A DNA stretch of 64,000 bases. It comes from Dasypus novemcinctus (taxonomy: Eukaryota > Chordata > Mammalia > Cingulata > Dasypodidae). The stretch lies in NCBI RefSeq assembly GCF_030445035.2, contig NC_080673.1, forward strand, positions 36,948,365 to 37,012,364. Reading direction: 5' to 3'. The notes beneath the pieces are model-generated. The model was given only the letters and a program-made list of their open reading frames with translations, did no database searches and was not told where the DNA came from. Each line of letters begins with the position of its first letter. The first letter of the stretch is position 1. A program made the translations under genes and the position numbers. Of this stretch, positions 1 through 13,300 are shown piece by piece.

Positions 1-99
1 TAAAATCCAGAAATTGAACCATGTTTGATAGCTATGTTTCAAAATCTGTATATCAGCTGCAGGAAATGTAACATAAACATGTAGAAAGATCATTGATTG

Positions 100-215
100 G
101 GAAAGACGAAAAGAGTTTGTTGTTGGATATATGGGAGTCCTCTATATTGTGTACGTGAATTACTGTGATCTAAAACTTTTTTGAAGTCAAAATTAAAAAT
201 TAGAAATAAAAAGAA
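100..215 (+). repeat. L1-type 3' end remnant
   Basis: It carries GGATATATGGGAGTCCTCTA followed by a TCTAAAACTTTTTTGAA-like stretch and an A-rich tail. This resembles the ends of the repeats at 2130-2250 and 10440-10575 and the general form of mammalian L1 3' UTR ends. Confidence 0.5.
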
Positions 216-479
216 AGGATGTAGACACTGAGGAAGAAATGAAAGAAAGTGCCTTGACACTGCACATACAGGGCAACACGTATTACAGTGATGAAAGGCA
301 AAATGTTTGAAACAAAGCTTTACAATATTTTTCATTTTGTTAATACACCAATTTATTTTTACTTTGTTTTAGTATTTCTAAATTATTATGTATTCTATTT
401 CTAAACTTTAAACCCATCACTTTGTTTCAATTTCCTATTCATTGAATTTGGCAATATGTTAGGCTTCATTGTTTAAGAA

Positions 480-2255
480 GTTTTGGATCACAGAGAGGTC
501 CAACTATGGCAGGGGAGGAACACTGGTGTGGGGTGTTATTGATAGGAAGCACATGAGTGAGGGGGAGTTCTCCAGGGCAAGTATATAGGGGACATAAAAA
601 TGTTCTGATAGATGTTGGGTATTTTCATAGCAGTTACAGTTCCTACCCAGGGGAGCTGCATCACATTCCCCAATGAAACAACAATAATCCCCCAAGTGCA
701 ATGGCAAAGACCAACAAGGAAGGATGGTCCAATAGTGAGCCCTTGATACTGACGACTATGCTTATGAGCCTGTGTGCCTGAAATATGAACTAGGCCTAGA
801 GCTGCAGGGTGCCTAAGAGTTACTTCCTGAGAGACTCCATGTCACTCTAATGTGGCCACTCTCTCTAAGCCAAACTCAGCTTGTAAATGCATTACCTTCC
901 CCCCAGCATGGGACATGACTCCTGGAGATGAGCCTCCCTAGCACTGAGGAATTACTATCAATCATTAACTGGTGATGCAACTAGAAAGAGACCTTGAATA
1001 AAAGGGTCAACTCAGACCAGGAGAATATCTCAGGCCTACATATTGGATCAAGTGTTAAAAACTGCTTTTTGACCTTGAATAAAAGGGGGAAATGGCAAAG
1101 ACAAATGGGTTCATATGGCTAAGAATCTTCCAAAAAGAGTCGGGGGTTCTTCAGAGGGGTCACGCTCACGCACACTTCAGGAGGACCCCAGAGAGAGCCA
1201 AAGTAGATACAACCCTAGGTGCTGGTTTTCGTGAAGGCTATGGAGATCCACAAGGTATATGGTCACGGCAAATGGATTTGGAGTTTGTGCCATGTCAGAG
1301 GGCCCTACTTTAGAATTTGCCCTGGATTCAGTGTGACCTTCCTACACATGCCTCTTGTCACTTTCACTGAACCTGTGGTTTGGCACTAGGGATGGTCCAT
1401 ACTCAGGGGACTCGAATCTCTGGACTGCCCATGTGCCAGCTGGACCCTGAGCCTAGCAGAGTTGCAGTTCCTACTCTCTGGTTCATTGGACTTATGCAGG
1501 ACAGCAAAACGGGAGGTGAAGATGGTCAACTACCACACCAGGGAATCAAGAGTGCCAACAACAGCAAGCAGAGGAATTGCATGCATCATCCACGTGGAAT
1601 CTAAGCCCTCTCTTGATCTACAGGTGGAGTGGACATCACCATTCCAGGGTCCACAGAATGGAGGAATAAAATATGGATTAGAATGGACTACTGATATTTC
1701 ACTATAAAACTATCGTGACTAGTAATAGAAGAAATTGTAGCACTGAGGTGGAGAAAGTAGCCACAGTAGTTGCTGAGGGTAGGAAGAGGGAAGAAAAGAT
1801 GTGATGTGGGGGCATTTTTGGGACTTTGAGTTGTCCTAAATGATATTGCAGGGTCAGTTGTTGGACTTTATATATCCTGCCTTAACCTGCTGAATGTACT
1901 GGGGGAGAGTATGAACCACAGGGTAAACTATTATCTATGTGGTGCAGCAGTGCTCCAAAATGTGTTCAGCAAGTGCGATGAGTGTGCCGCAATGATGGAG
2001 GAGGTTGCTGGTGTGGGAGGAGTGGGGTGGGGGCTGGGGGGTATAGGGGAACCTCTTATATTTCTTAATGTAACATTTTTTTGTGTAATGTATGTATCTT
2101 CAAAAAATTACAATTTACAAAAATGATGGGGTGAGGGGGTGGGGAGTGGGGTATATGGGAACCTCTTATGTTTTTTATGTTTTTTAATGTAATGTTCTTT
2201 GTGAGCTATTAACTTTAATAAAAAAGTGTAAAAAATAAAATAAAAAATAATTACA
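480..2255 (+). repeat. Long L1-linked dispersed repeat with A-rich 3' end
   Basis: A 1.8-kb stretch whose 1400-2255 part is homologous to 9815-10575. Shared landmarks include AGCAGAGTTGCAG, GGGGCATTTTTTGGGAC-like and TATATGGGAA-like strings in the same order. It ends in an A-rich tail after repeated GTATATGGGAACCTCTTATG blocks. No reverse-transcriptase frame is present. Best read as a long L1 3' untranslated region of a lineage-specific subfamily; the class call is inference. Confidence 0.55.
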
Positions 2256-3130
2256 TTTAGGTGTTCTCTACTTAAAAAGGCAAGCTGGCCTCCTTCTCAG
2301 CCTGTGTTTAGACAAGAGGGTTGCCCTCCCCATCCTCTTTGCAATGCCGAGTTCCTGTTTGGGAGGACATGGTATGCCCATCTTTCCAGGGATTGCAATG
2401 TCTCTGGTCCAGACCCCCTCTCATGGCTGCCTTCTCACCTTGGACATACCTCACGTGCCCCCACCTCTGTACTCTTCAAGTCTGTCTTATTTAACTTTCC
2501 AAATATGCTATTTAAAGAGTGAAATAGCACCGAAGGGCACCATTGGACAACACAAACTCCTTGTGTTTTATTTTATTGCGTAGTGAAAGGCAATGATCTG
2601 TCAAGCCACCCCAACTAATAGGTGTCAAAGGTAGTCCTTCTCACTTATTAATGATTAATCTAATTCAAATGTATGTGCTGAAAACTACTCTTGCAGTAAT
2701 GCATTTACCCATTCTCTGTGGGACTATTAAAAGTTGCTTTAACAGGAACTTGAAAATGGCTTTATAGCAATATATGGCCCCAAATTTACAATCATGCTTT
2801 GCATGTAAACCTCCATTTAGGCAGTTTCCCAGCTGTATGAGCTCAGAGTCTATGAGTATCTCCCAGACATTATTTTGAATAGACATGCCCCTTCAGTCAT
2901 TGCTTTAATTTTCTAGGCCCACCCTAGAACACTCTGCTTTGCCTTGTGCTTACTTCTAACCCAAACATACGACAGGCTTTGGGCAAGATCTGCAGGTGTG
3001 AATGGCATTATTACAGAGAAGGCATTTGGGAAGAAAATTGAGTTTAAACACTGAAGCAGTTCTTCTTCATTCCCCAGAAAAGGATCTGAAGGACTATGGA
3101 CCTTAAGAGTGATATAAAGTTCCAATATCA
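2256..3130. other. Intergenic flank, no feature recognised
   Basis: Unique-looking AT-rich DNA downstream of GUCY1A1; no coding or repeat signature that I can support. Confidence 0.6.
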
Positions 3131-3133
3131 GGC

Positions 3134-3600
3134 TGTGACAGTCGGGTCTTTTTGCGGATCCCAGAAAAGACCATGTTTTTGGAGTTGGTCCTTTCCTGTG
3201 GGTGTGGGAGACTTTGGTTGGATTACTTCAGTGAGGCATGACCAAGGTGGATCTTGGCCCTCTTGCTGGAGTCCTTTACAAATGGAGGAAGAAAAGTCTC
3301 TCAGAGATACAGGAAAACCTCACAGAAGCCAAGAGAGATGAGCAGAGCTGCCAGTATATCCTACCATGTACCTATTTGTCCACAGCTGAGCTCAGAGAGA
3401 AAGCATCTTTAGGTGATGCCACCATGGGCCTTATTGCCCACAGCTGCAACTTGATGAGACAGCATCTCTTAATGATGCCTTGATTTGGATGTTTTCACAG
3501 CCTCAGAACTGTAAGCTTTTAATCTAATAAATTCCCATTATAAAAGCCAACCCATTTCTGGCATATTGCTCTGGCAGCCTTTGGCAAACTAAAGATACAG
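3134..3600 (+). repeat. LTR-like element (MaLR-like, lineage-specific)
   Basis: Matches the element at 51738-52342 along its length (TTTGGTTGGATT, TTCAGTGAGGCAT, GCCCACAGCTG, AAAAGCCAACCCATTTCTGG) and has an AATAAA-type signal about 75 bp before its 3' end. The organisation resembles ERVL-MaLR solo LTRs. It contains no protein frame of retroviral type. Confidence 0.6.
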
Positions 3601-3989
3601 ACATTCCTGACTTCTGTTCACAGTTATGGCAAAACACCCAGGATCTAAATATGTATCGTCTGAGATATGGAAGAATGTTAATTTGGTCATCTCTGGAAGT
3701 AAATATCCACTGTTATTTGAGCTGTTTCTAAAACACACATCTGATTATACCATTCTCTTGCTTTAACATTTGACATCTCCCTTCTCTGCTGATTTTAAAA
3801 TAGTGTGAAAGAGAAGTGAATAGGTCCTTTTTTTTTCTGTTCTGATTCCTTATTTTTGGGTAAGATGAATTTTGGGTAAGAGGTTCCATGGGCATTAATA
3901 ATAATAATGATGGTGATAGGAATAATAATCACACATCTTAACGTGAAAAACAGTACATTTAATGATTTCTATCCAAATGGTATTGCTGA

Positions 3990-4310
3990 ACTTATTCTCC
4001 TCACTGCCAGCTCATCCCAGCCCCTGGCTGTCCAGAATATACTATGTACCTCCAAGACCTCTTTTCCTTATGTGTTAGTTTACTTGCCTAGATCATGTCT
4101 TTTTCTCTCCCTGCTTGGGTTACTTAAGACCAAGAGACTGCTCCAAGTGCTTAGTTCCTTATTGTGCAACCAGGGAATTTTATAATTAACTATCTTATGT
4201 TTGGCCATCACTTTTCTTTCTTGATAGAATGGGCTATACTTTATTTAAAAAAATACCGCATTGTCCCTGGTTCATAGTAGGCATGCAATAAATGTTGATG
4301 AATCATAAAT
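3990..4310 (+). repeat. L2 (LINE-2) 3' fragment, diverged
   Basis: Diverged match to the familiar L2 3' end, finishing with CATAGTAGGCATGCAATAAA and TGTTGATGAAT. Identified by memory of the consensus. Confidence 0.5.
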
Positions 4311-4944
4311 GGAAATGAATATTTAGGTTCACACTTTGCATTGCTGCAAAAATCTTTAGAAAATGTCAATATATGCTCTGTGCTTGCTTGAGAAATGTAT
4401 CTGAATAGCTAACTTAATTCATGCATTGGTTCAAAGGGACAAGGAGACATGAATAGAAATAATACAACTAGAATAGAAGGAGCAGCTCCTGGGGGCCTCA
4501 GGAGAAACAGGCTGATGAAGTAGCCCTAGGACTCCACATCTGTTTTTAAATGATAAACTGGCAAAAATACTCTGTCTTTAACCCCAACCTTGTCATAGGC
4601 CACCCTGACATTCTCTTCTCCATCCTCAAGTCAGCTCCTAACCTCAGAGCTTCCATTTTGGTCTCTTACTTCCCTTGACAACCTACCCTCCCAAATATCC
4701 ACCCTGGCTTCCATCAGCGGTCTGGGTCTGAAAATGTATCCATAACTTCTGCCCTCCAAAGTGGATAAGATTGAAAGAAAAGAGATTCCTCAGTTTTTTA
4801 GAAACCATATTGTGGACTTCAAATGCACATTATCATGAAACTGTTTTATGCTCATCTTATTTAGATTCTAGAACATTACTTAATAATAGGCTTTCGTAGG
4901 CTGGTTTGGGGAACCTATCATACATAATTTCATTTTTATACTTT

Positions 4945-5080
4945 TTGGTAACATTTTAGTTAGACAAAATGTTAAATTTATAGAAAAATTGCAGGATTAA
5001 TACAAGGAATTCCCTCAGTCTTTACCACTACTGTTTACATTTTACTCCATTTTCTGTGTGTGTGTGTGTGTGTGTATGGG
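4945..5080 (-). repeat. L1 3' UTR fragment (antisense) with TG microsatellite
   Basis: AAATTGCAGGATTAATACAAG and GAATTCCCTCAGTCTTTACC resemble the reverse complement of old L1 3' UTRs. A (TG)n run lies at 5054-5075. Confidence 0.4.
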
Positions 5081-5641
5081 GAATATTTTTTGAATTCTAA
5101 TTAGCTTACAAACTTTGGGTACAAAGTTTTGCCCAATTGGTATCTGCTTAAAGAAGACAATTTAATCTTGTTTTTTAAATTTCCTTTAATTTTCCATGAC
5201 TTTCTCGGTATTATGGGTTCAATTATAGAAAGAAAATTGTATTTTTTATTCTCCCTTTAAATGCCTTCATTAACTTCATATAATTGTGACTACTTACCTA
5301 AAGCCTATTATCTTCCTTAAGGTATTTAATGAGACAAAGTCGATCCTTCAGGATATTAGAATACATCATTTAGTAAATAGTAATCACTAGATCTATATAT
5401 ATAAACTATAACAGTACCCTTGGGATACCAGAGGCCTATCGGTAATGACTTTCAATTCCTGAGGTCACCATAGACTAGCATGAGACTAATGGAGCCAGCT
5501 AAAGAACTTTTCAATGGAGTGATTTCTCAGAAACCCAAATAAGAATTCTGGGTACACGTGGCTCTGCTAATCTTGCTTTAAAAACGATAATGTTCATCTT
5601 GTTCTTGCTTTGGGTTGAGCTCCTTTTAAAATCAAATCCTT

Positions 5642-5838
5642 GAGAGCAGATGTGGCTCAAGCATTTAAGCATCTCCTTCCCATATGGGAGGTCCCAGGTT
5701 TCGTTTCTGGTGCCTCCTAAAAAAAACAAAAACAAACAGCAAGCAAAACAAATGAAAAAACAAAACAAAACAGAGGAGTTGATGTGGCCCACGTATCAGG
5801 TCTGGGTCAGCCCCCCATACCTAAAAAATAAATAAATA
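5642..5838 (+). repeat. tRNA-derived SINE (DAS-like)
   Basis: A tRNA-like head with an A-box region (TGTGGCTCAAGCATTTAAG) and a B-box region (AGGTTTCGTTTCT) is followed by GGTGCCTCCT and A/C-rich tail sequence, then a second partial unit. It is flanked by the 8-bp direct repeat AAATCCTT at 5634-5641 and 5839-5846, as expected for LINE-driven insertion. Confidence 0.75.
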
Positions 5839-5849
5839 AAATCCTTATC

Positions 5850-6589
5850 CCAGACCAAATTCTTCAGCTTCTTTAGTTCACTAGAGAACTTAGACTGACA
5901 TCATTAAAACTAAGTGTTCAATTCCAGATTAATGTTTAGAAATTTTGATGAAATCACACCATTTTTCATAAATATCAACAAGTTCTTTACAATTATTATT
6001 GTGATATTTCAAGTGAAACAAAAAATTCAAAGATGTGTACTTGAGAGAAAAATGGTGATTCGTAGTACATACACATACACATACACTGGTGTGTGTGTGT
6101 AGAAAGATTCAGCACCAATACTTAAGAAAAATAAGTTTGCAGCAGAAGAGCAAGTCTTATTTCCCGCTTCTGAGCTTAGATTTCCTTCTTGGAAGGCTCA
6201 GCATGGCAATGGAGGATTTCTGCTGAAGAAGGTCCAAATTACTGCTGAGTGGGTATGTGGATGTTTTACTGCTGTACTTTACGGTAGGCTCCCTGGATAC
6301 TTACATTACTCCCATGCTGCTTCTGGTTAAATTAAATTAGAATGATGTTCTTGCACTTTACTATGGCTTACCAGCCTCTTTTGTCCTGCATATTTTGCTA
6401 CTGTGATATTAAAATGAATTAAATTGCTAATATGAATTAAAATAGCCTTTAGCCTGTGTAGAATAAATGTCAAACAAAAGGAGATATTTATTGTTATGAA
6501 ACTTGTTATGGAGAACATTTTTAACTTCAAGAACTCAAAATAATGTTTAATATTTATAGAAAATCCATTTTATATTCAAATTGCATTTA
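5850..6589. other. Flank or distal 3' UTR of GUCY1A1
   Basis: No repeat was recognised apart from a short TG/CA tract at about 6068-6100. It could be distal 3' UTR if the gene uses a polyadenylation site beyond 6487. Confidence 0.4.
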
Positions 6590-7163
6590 ACCCATAATGG
6601 TTTATTTTGAAAAAGAAAAACTGCCACAGAGACACAGAGAAAATAATATGTCTACAGTTGTTACATATGCTAACAGTTACAATGAGAAAATTCCATAATA
6701 AAATGCAGAGTTGAAAGAGCCTATGGTATCAAAGACTATGATTTCTATTTAAAAAGCTTTTTTAAGGCAACGCTATCACAGATACATGTTAATAACCACG
6801 GCATTCCACTAGGGCACAAGACTGCAGGTGATGCCTCACTTTGCACAGTTCGCTACAATGACTAGATGTACGTGCTGTGTTGGATTCTGGGTACAGATGA
6901 TAAGTGATTGTTATATTACAGAAAGTGCCTGAAAAAGTCACTTTTTGAGGCTTTTTTTTAACAGAAGAATTGAAATATTAAAGGGAATACACTTTTATCA
7001 TGTAGAGGGGGGACTCAGTTTCGTCATATTAAGTGGGAGAAAAAGCAGATCTTGACTTAGCTCTAAATTTTAGCACTGTTCTTTAACCATCTGTAATCTT
7101 AACGTGCTTTCAGAGGTTCCATATATCCTCAAAGGAATCAAACCCCAAAGATTTATCATTTCG
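6590..7163 (-). other. GUCY1A1: Likely proximal 3' UTR of GUCY1A1
   Basis: Sequence directly downstream of the stop codon on the minus strand. The first AATAAA on that strand is at 6606-6601 and a second is at 6492-6487, so a transcript could end near 6.58 or 6.47 kb. No repeat was recognised inside, which fits retained exon sequence. The true end cannot be fixed without transcript data and a longer 3' UTR is possible. Confidence 0.4.
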
Positions 7164-7365
7164 TTAATCTATTCCTGATGCTTTTCCTAAAAAATCAGCA
7201 TTGCCATCTTCATCATCTCTCTTTTGGAACCAGGGCTTTGAACTTGCTCCTTGTAGATAAGCGTCCAGAAAATGACAGATTCCAGGAATTTCGCTGGGGA
7301 AGTTTGGTGGAAGTTCCTCCCTTGATCGAGGAGTAAACACAAACCCCGGACAGTCTTTAAGTAAT
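7164..7365 (-). CDS. GUCY1A1: GUCY1A1 last coding exon, residues 624-690 and stop
   Basis: It begins after a TTTTTTCAG acceptor by completing Arg624, reads [20 protein letters not shown], includes [12 protein letters not shown] and ends FLGKASGID followed by TAA at 7166-7164. The C-terminal tail after the cyclase fold is acidic and short, as in other alpha-1 subunits. Confidence 0.96.
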
Positions 7366-10300
7366 CTGAAAAAATTAAATATTAAAATTTAATAATGACA
7401 CAAAAGTTTTTGCACCCAAAAAAAGAAGACACCATAACTAAATGAATATTCCTGAGAATATTAGGATTAGTCAAATGATAATTCTAATGACATTAACAAA
7501 CATCTTTACAAAAGAAGTATAGAGAAAATTCAAATCACAACTACAGGAAAATTCTGCTAAATATTTATTTCATATATATTAGGAAAAATCAATCAAAACA
7601 AATTATTTTTACAAAAATATAAGCTATATAACTGTAATCCACAATACTGAAAATAAATTAAAAGAAGCCAAAGGTCTAATAGTAGTAAAAAACAAAAACA
7701 ACAACATATAAATGTAATGTTATGGAATAAAGGTTTCATCCATTGAAAGAAATAACAATGGTGTTCATTTATTGATGCATCCATTTGGTAAATATTACTG
7801 AGAAGTAATCATGTGCAATAAGTTGTGAAAAAAGTGTCAACAATTCCTTATGAGATATAAACAATGTGAGAATAAATTTGGATCTTTCAATAGAATTAAT
7901 ATGAATTCCAGGTTTGTAGGACTCAAATGAGACTTAATTGTACAACTGTCCACGTATTATCTTGTATTTGCAATGTTCTTTCTTCTTAAATTCATCAGTT
8001 TGGGCAAATATTATTATTTGCTACTTAGCTTATTATTATGCTAAATCCCACCTACTGATTAAGTTACTGGCTCTTCTTCCCTAGATTTCTGTTAAATGCA
8101 AACTTAATAAGCAGTCTCTCTATATTATTATACAAGCCATTGATGAGAAATGTCAAATAGTTATAGACTAAACCAGCTTCTACATAAAATCTCTGATCTG
8201 CCCAACCAGACCATAGCCTTCTACTCACCAGCGTCTGATGTCATTCTAAATAAAACAGAATGAATGCAACTAGAGTTTGGTTCTGTGATACATATAGGTA
8301 CTGCAGAAACCTAACTGAGTCAAAATCTATGCCCCAAGAATGACTGACCTTGAGGAGAACACATGTGAGGATTCTATTAACTAATTATTACCAGTGCATC
8401 AATAAATATCTAACGTGCAACATAAAATTAGTGAAAAGGATGCTTTAGTCACGAATTTGTAAATATTTTTGAGTGCTTATGATTTTTAAAACCTGTTTAG
8501 TAATGTACAGTGTTTAGTAATATACAATGAAAAGTTATAGAATTCATAGCATTAAAACAATAAGCATCAATATCTAATAGAACTGGGTTTGAGTGTTAGC
8601 AAAGATATTAGGATTCTAGTCTTTAAAAAGATGATGATCATACTACATATAGCAAGATTAAATAAACTGATTAAATAAAATCAATTTAACACCAATTAGA
8701 TATCACCCCATACCAATAATATTGGTAACATTAAATGATAATGTTGAACTTTGGGGAACAGAAACCTTCATACACAGTTAGCCAAATGAAAATTGGCAAA
8801 ACCAATTTGGACAGCTAATTGAAGTCTAGTACAATTGAAAATTCATATACCCTAGGATTTGGGAATACCACTTCTAAAAAAGTATTTTATCTAAAGACAT
8901 ATGTTTAAGAATATTTATTGAATCAGTTTTTATGATAATGACAACTTGATACACTCTAACCATTAATAGAAGAAAGACTGTGGTTTATTCATACATTAGA
9001 ATACATATTATATCACACACACATATAGTGATGTGTTGGATCTGGCTTGTAAAGGCTTGTCAGAGGTGACTGTTAAACATTTAGGAATCTTGCAAGCCAG
9101 AGAAACCATCAGTTAGCACAACTGGCCATGGTGGGAGCATTTATACCCATCAGCAAATGTTAAGAATCAGGGACTCTTCTACCTCCATCCCCTAAACCAA
9201 TTTACCAACATTCACTAGATTAGGAATAATTTTTAAAATGTACCAGATTTATATGACTCATCAAGGAAATAAATCTCAAAAGCACAATATTTAGTAGAAT
9301 CAAGGCAAGTCACAAAAGGATATGGACAAGAAGTATTTTTCTTTGGTTTTACTTTTATGTTTGGAGGGACCTAAATAAGATGTACTCAGCTGGACTCCCA
9401 TTTTCCTTCCTGAGAAGCATACATGACATATCTTACTAGTGAATTTGGAGAAGTCGCTGACCATACTCTACTCACTACATTCTTGTCTTCTTGTTTGGAA
9501 GCCTACCTATCTGCAGGGAGCAAATGTTTTCAGCTGCTCGTACCAACTTAAAGGGGTACAGGGTCTAGCGTTTCAAACAGGGAGACTAAGAGACCTTAGA
9601 GATATCTATAATATTTTATTTCTTTTAGTAAACAAGGATTTGAAATAAATGTGGAAAAATGTTGACAGCTAATATAAATACTAGTATTAGCTAAATGTAT
9701 TTTTAAAAGTTTTTCCCTATATGTTTGAAATATTTTAAAAGTACATATAAAGATTTATATATAAAACCATAAATGATTTATAAATAAAAAATATACCACT
9801 ATACCTGTTAAATATATGTCCCAGAGACTTAAACCTTCCAGCTGTTCATATGCAAGTTGAGCCCTGAATCTAAGCAGAGTTGCAGCCAACACCTACTCTC
9901 CAGTTCATGAGACCCACCCAGGACAACTAACAAAAGGATGGTGACGGACAATGGACAATGCCCATCCCCCAAACCAGAAGGTATCTACAACTTCGAGCAA
10001 AACAGTTCCATCCACCTGCTCCATGGGATCTAAGGCCCCTCTCAATCGGAAGCAGAGTGGCCACCACTATCCCCAAATCCTCAAGATTAGGGAACAAACA
10101 AACATAAGTGAGGAATGTAACTATGGACTAAAGTAGACTTATTATTATTCTAGAAATGGAAGAACTTGTAACACTGATATAAAGACAGTGGTCACCAGAG
10201 ATTCTGAAGGGAGGGAGAGGAAGGAATAGGTGTATCATGGGGCATTTTTTGGGACATTGGAATTGTTCTGCGTGACATTGCAATGATGGATATAATCCAT

Positions 10301-13300
10301 TATCTATTTTGTCAAAGCCTGTAAGATTGGGCAATGCAAAGTGTAAACCATAATGTAAACTATAGACCATGTTTAGCAGCAATGCTTCAATATGTGTTCA
10401 TTTATTGTTAACATGTACCACACTTATGAAAGATGTTGTTAATGGGAGAAAGTGTGGGAAGGAGAGAGGTGGGGTATATGGGAATCCCCTATATTTCTGA
10501 TGAAACATTTAGGTAGTCTAAAACTTCTTTAAAAATAAGAAAAAACTGAAAATTAAAAAATGCAGCAACAAAAAAGTACAATGACTGAAAAAAATAAATT
10601 TTTTTTTCTATTTATATCTACCCAGCATTCCTTATTAAATATGGTGATTAGAATCACAACATTATATTTAAAATTTATATTGAAATAGCATGTACAAGTG
10701 GCTCTAAAACTATCATCTAAATTTATTAAGTAGCTTGCTCAAGATCACACATCTAGTAAGTGCTGCATTTGGGACTCTAAGGCATATCTTCTGATTATAA
10801 ATCCTATGTTTTTTTTTTTCTTTTTAAAAATATGTAATTCAATTTAATTTTATTTTAAAAGAAGCTTTAGATTACATAATGTTACATCGAAAATGTCGGT
10901 TGATTCCTATGTACCCCACCCTTCGACCTCCTACACTTTTTTGTAAAACTTGCAAACACAAGTGGGGTGTCATGGACTCAGAGTTCATTAAAACATATTT
11001 AAAAGTATCAGAATTTATTAAAAAATCAGACTGGAATAATAAAATCACTGGACAGCATTAAGACTGAAGAAAGTCAGCAACAGTCAAGACGTCCTCGCAT
11101 GGTGGAAATAGTTTCTCTTCCCTCTCTTGACCAGATACCATTCCCCCCACCACATCAACTGTTTTTTGCATCATCACTCCCATTTTCCTTTTTTGCTCTC
11201 TGTCATTTAGAATTCATGTCCTACTTCTCTTTCACTATGTTCTCAGACCTCTGATCTGCAAATGGAAGATCCTGGTTGAGTTACCCAGACCAGCCTGGGC
11301 AGCTTTCCTTTATACCCTGCATCTGCCATTTCTTTCCTTTAGATACTGAAATCACCCACATAAATCTCTGTCATTAATCCACTCACCTGAAACTCTAGCA
11401 ACATGTAATCTAGTCACTCTTAGCTTTCCTAGCTTCAGTAAAAGCCAAACAAAAATACAGAAAATTATCCCCTGAAATAAAAACAAAATTTCTCCTAATA
11501 TTTAACAGAAAGGAATAAATCATTTTCATTAAACTAGTACATTAACTGATTGGAATTTGGAACCAGAAGTTTGAAGGTAAATATTTTTTGTACCGTACAA
11601 GATTTCTGTGTGTGTCTTAAATTTACATACATTTCATAAATATATCGAACAATCCATTTTTAATATTAAACAGATTATTTCACCCCAGAATTAAATATCA
11701 CCCCAGAATTCAGTTTTCAACTAGTATATTACCAACAAACCACTCTGAATAAATAATCAACTTTCACATTTGCAAAATTTCTAACAGAGTATATTGTTTT
11801 TCTTGAATTTTGAGTAAAGTAAAATTATATCCCTATTTTGTCATGCAATCATTAATTAAATTTCACAAATCTTGGCTGTTTGATTGACATTCAAAATATC
11901 TATTTCCCTTTAAGTTTTCCTATTATATGAAAAAATGAAATTATTCTAAGAGAAAGCATTTTAAAATATTATTAAAATTCTTTCATGTTAGGTATTTATT
12001 TCTCACATAAATAAAGCACATTATCCATGGTTTGCCTTTTAGATGAGACATAAATATTTCCTATGTAAGAATAAGTATTACTCATGTCAATCAATCAAGA
12101 TAAATTAAGCTATACCATACACTATTTGTCTATAAAAAGCAGAAATGACTTTAGCAAATGCATCCAAGTTTAATACATAATGATATAAATTTTCACTGTC
12201 ATTTACATGTAGGCACATACATCTAAATATACATGCAGTGCACAAAAATGTTAAGTTACAATATCTGTAAAGTGCGATTATAAATTATTATTTAATATAC
12301 ATTTTCTGATTTTGCAAATTTTCTAAAATATTTATGTGTTATGATTATAATCAGAAACACATTATTTTCCTGAAAAGCCAAACATAAAACTATCTCTGCA
12401 GTAAAAATCTGTACCTTTATTTCTGGTAATAATACCAATATAGAGAATCTAACAATTTAAATCTTGAGCCTTGTCCTGTTGATGGAAATGTGTATCAAAA
12501 TGTCATGATCCTCTGCTGGAAGATGTGAGATACTGAATTATATTATGACAGTAAAAAGTAGTTAATATTGATGTCTCCTTTCATTTCACAAGACCACCAA
12601 ACTTTACAATATGGAACAAATGGATATTTTTCTAAGAGTTTAGTTTCATATTGCTTAAAAGGAATCAAAATAGAAGAAACAGAAAGAGACCTTTTGTATG
12701 TAAGGGTTTTGTTCCAAGGGTTGATACACCCAAGGACTCCTCACTGTGCCCGTGCACACCTACTGCCTCACTGTGCAGTAGGAAGGCAGCAGAGGTATCA
12801 AGGAAAGCACTAGCAACTGACTCCGGGGATACAAAAGAATGAATCTTCTCAATGCCACCAAAGATGGTAGAGTCATGTCCTCTGAGGGCACTGATTTTTA
12901 TCCCTACCTGTCATCCTTAATCAGACTGTCAATCAATTATCATTATAATGATCTCCAGGGACTTTTCCAATTCTGATGTTAATAACAGAGTCAATAGTCA
13001 ATCAATAAATATTTATTGTTTTCCTACTGTGTTCCAGAACCTGATCAAGGAGCTAGGGATATAGAAGGTAGACAGCAGCAAGACCCAAGCCACATGAAGC
13101 TGACATCCTGCCAAGAAGACAGTAAATTCATAAACAGGTAAGACCATTCCAGATACTGATATGAGTTGAGAAGATGATAAAATAGGATAATGTGAGGACA
13201 AGGTTGCTGCTCTAGGTATAGTGGTTAAAAAACATCTCTTGTACAAGGTGGCATTTGAGTAAAGGCTGAATCATGAGAATAAGGAAGACATATGATGATC

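Noticed and set aside
1-6500. Possible 5' part of the neighbouring GUCY1B1 gene
   Set aside because: No exon resembling beta-1 was found. In human the gene lies farther downstream than the window reaches.
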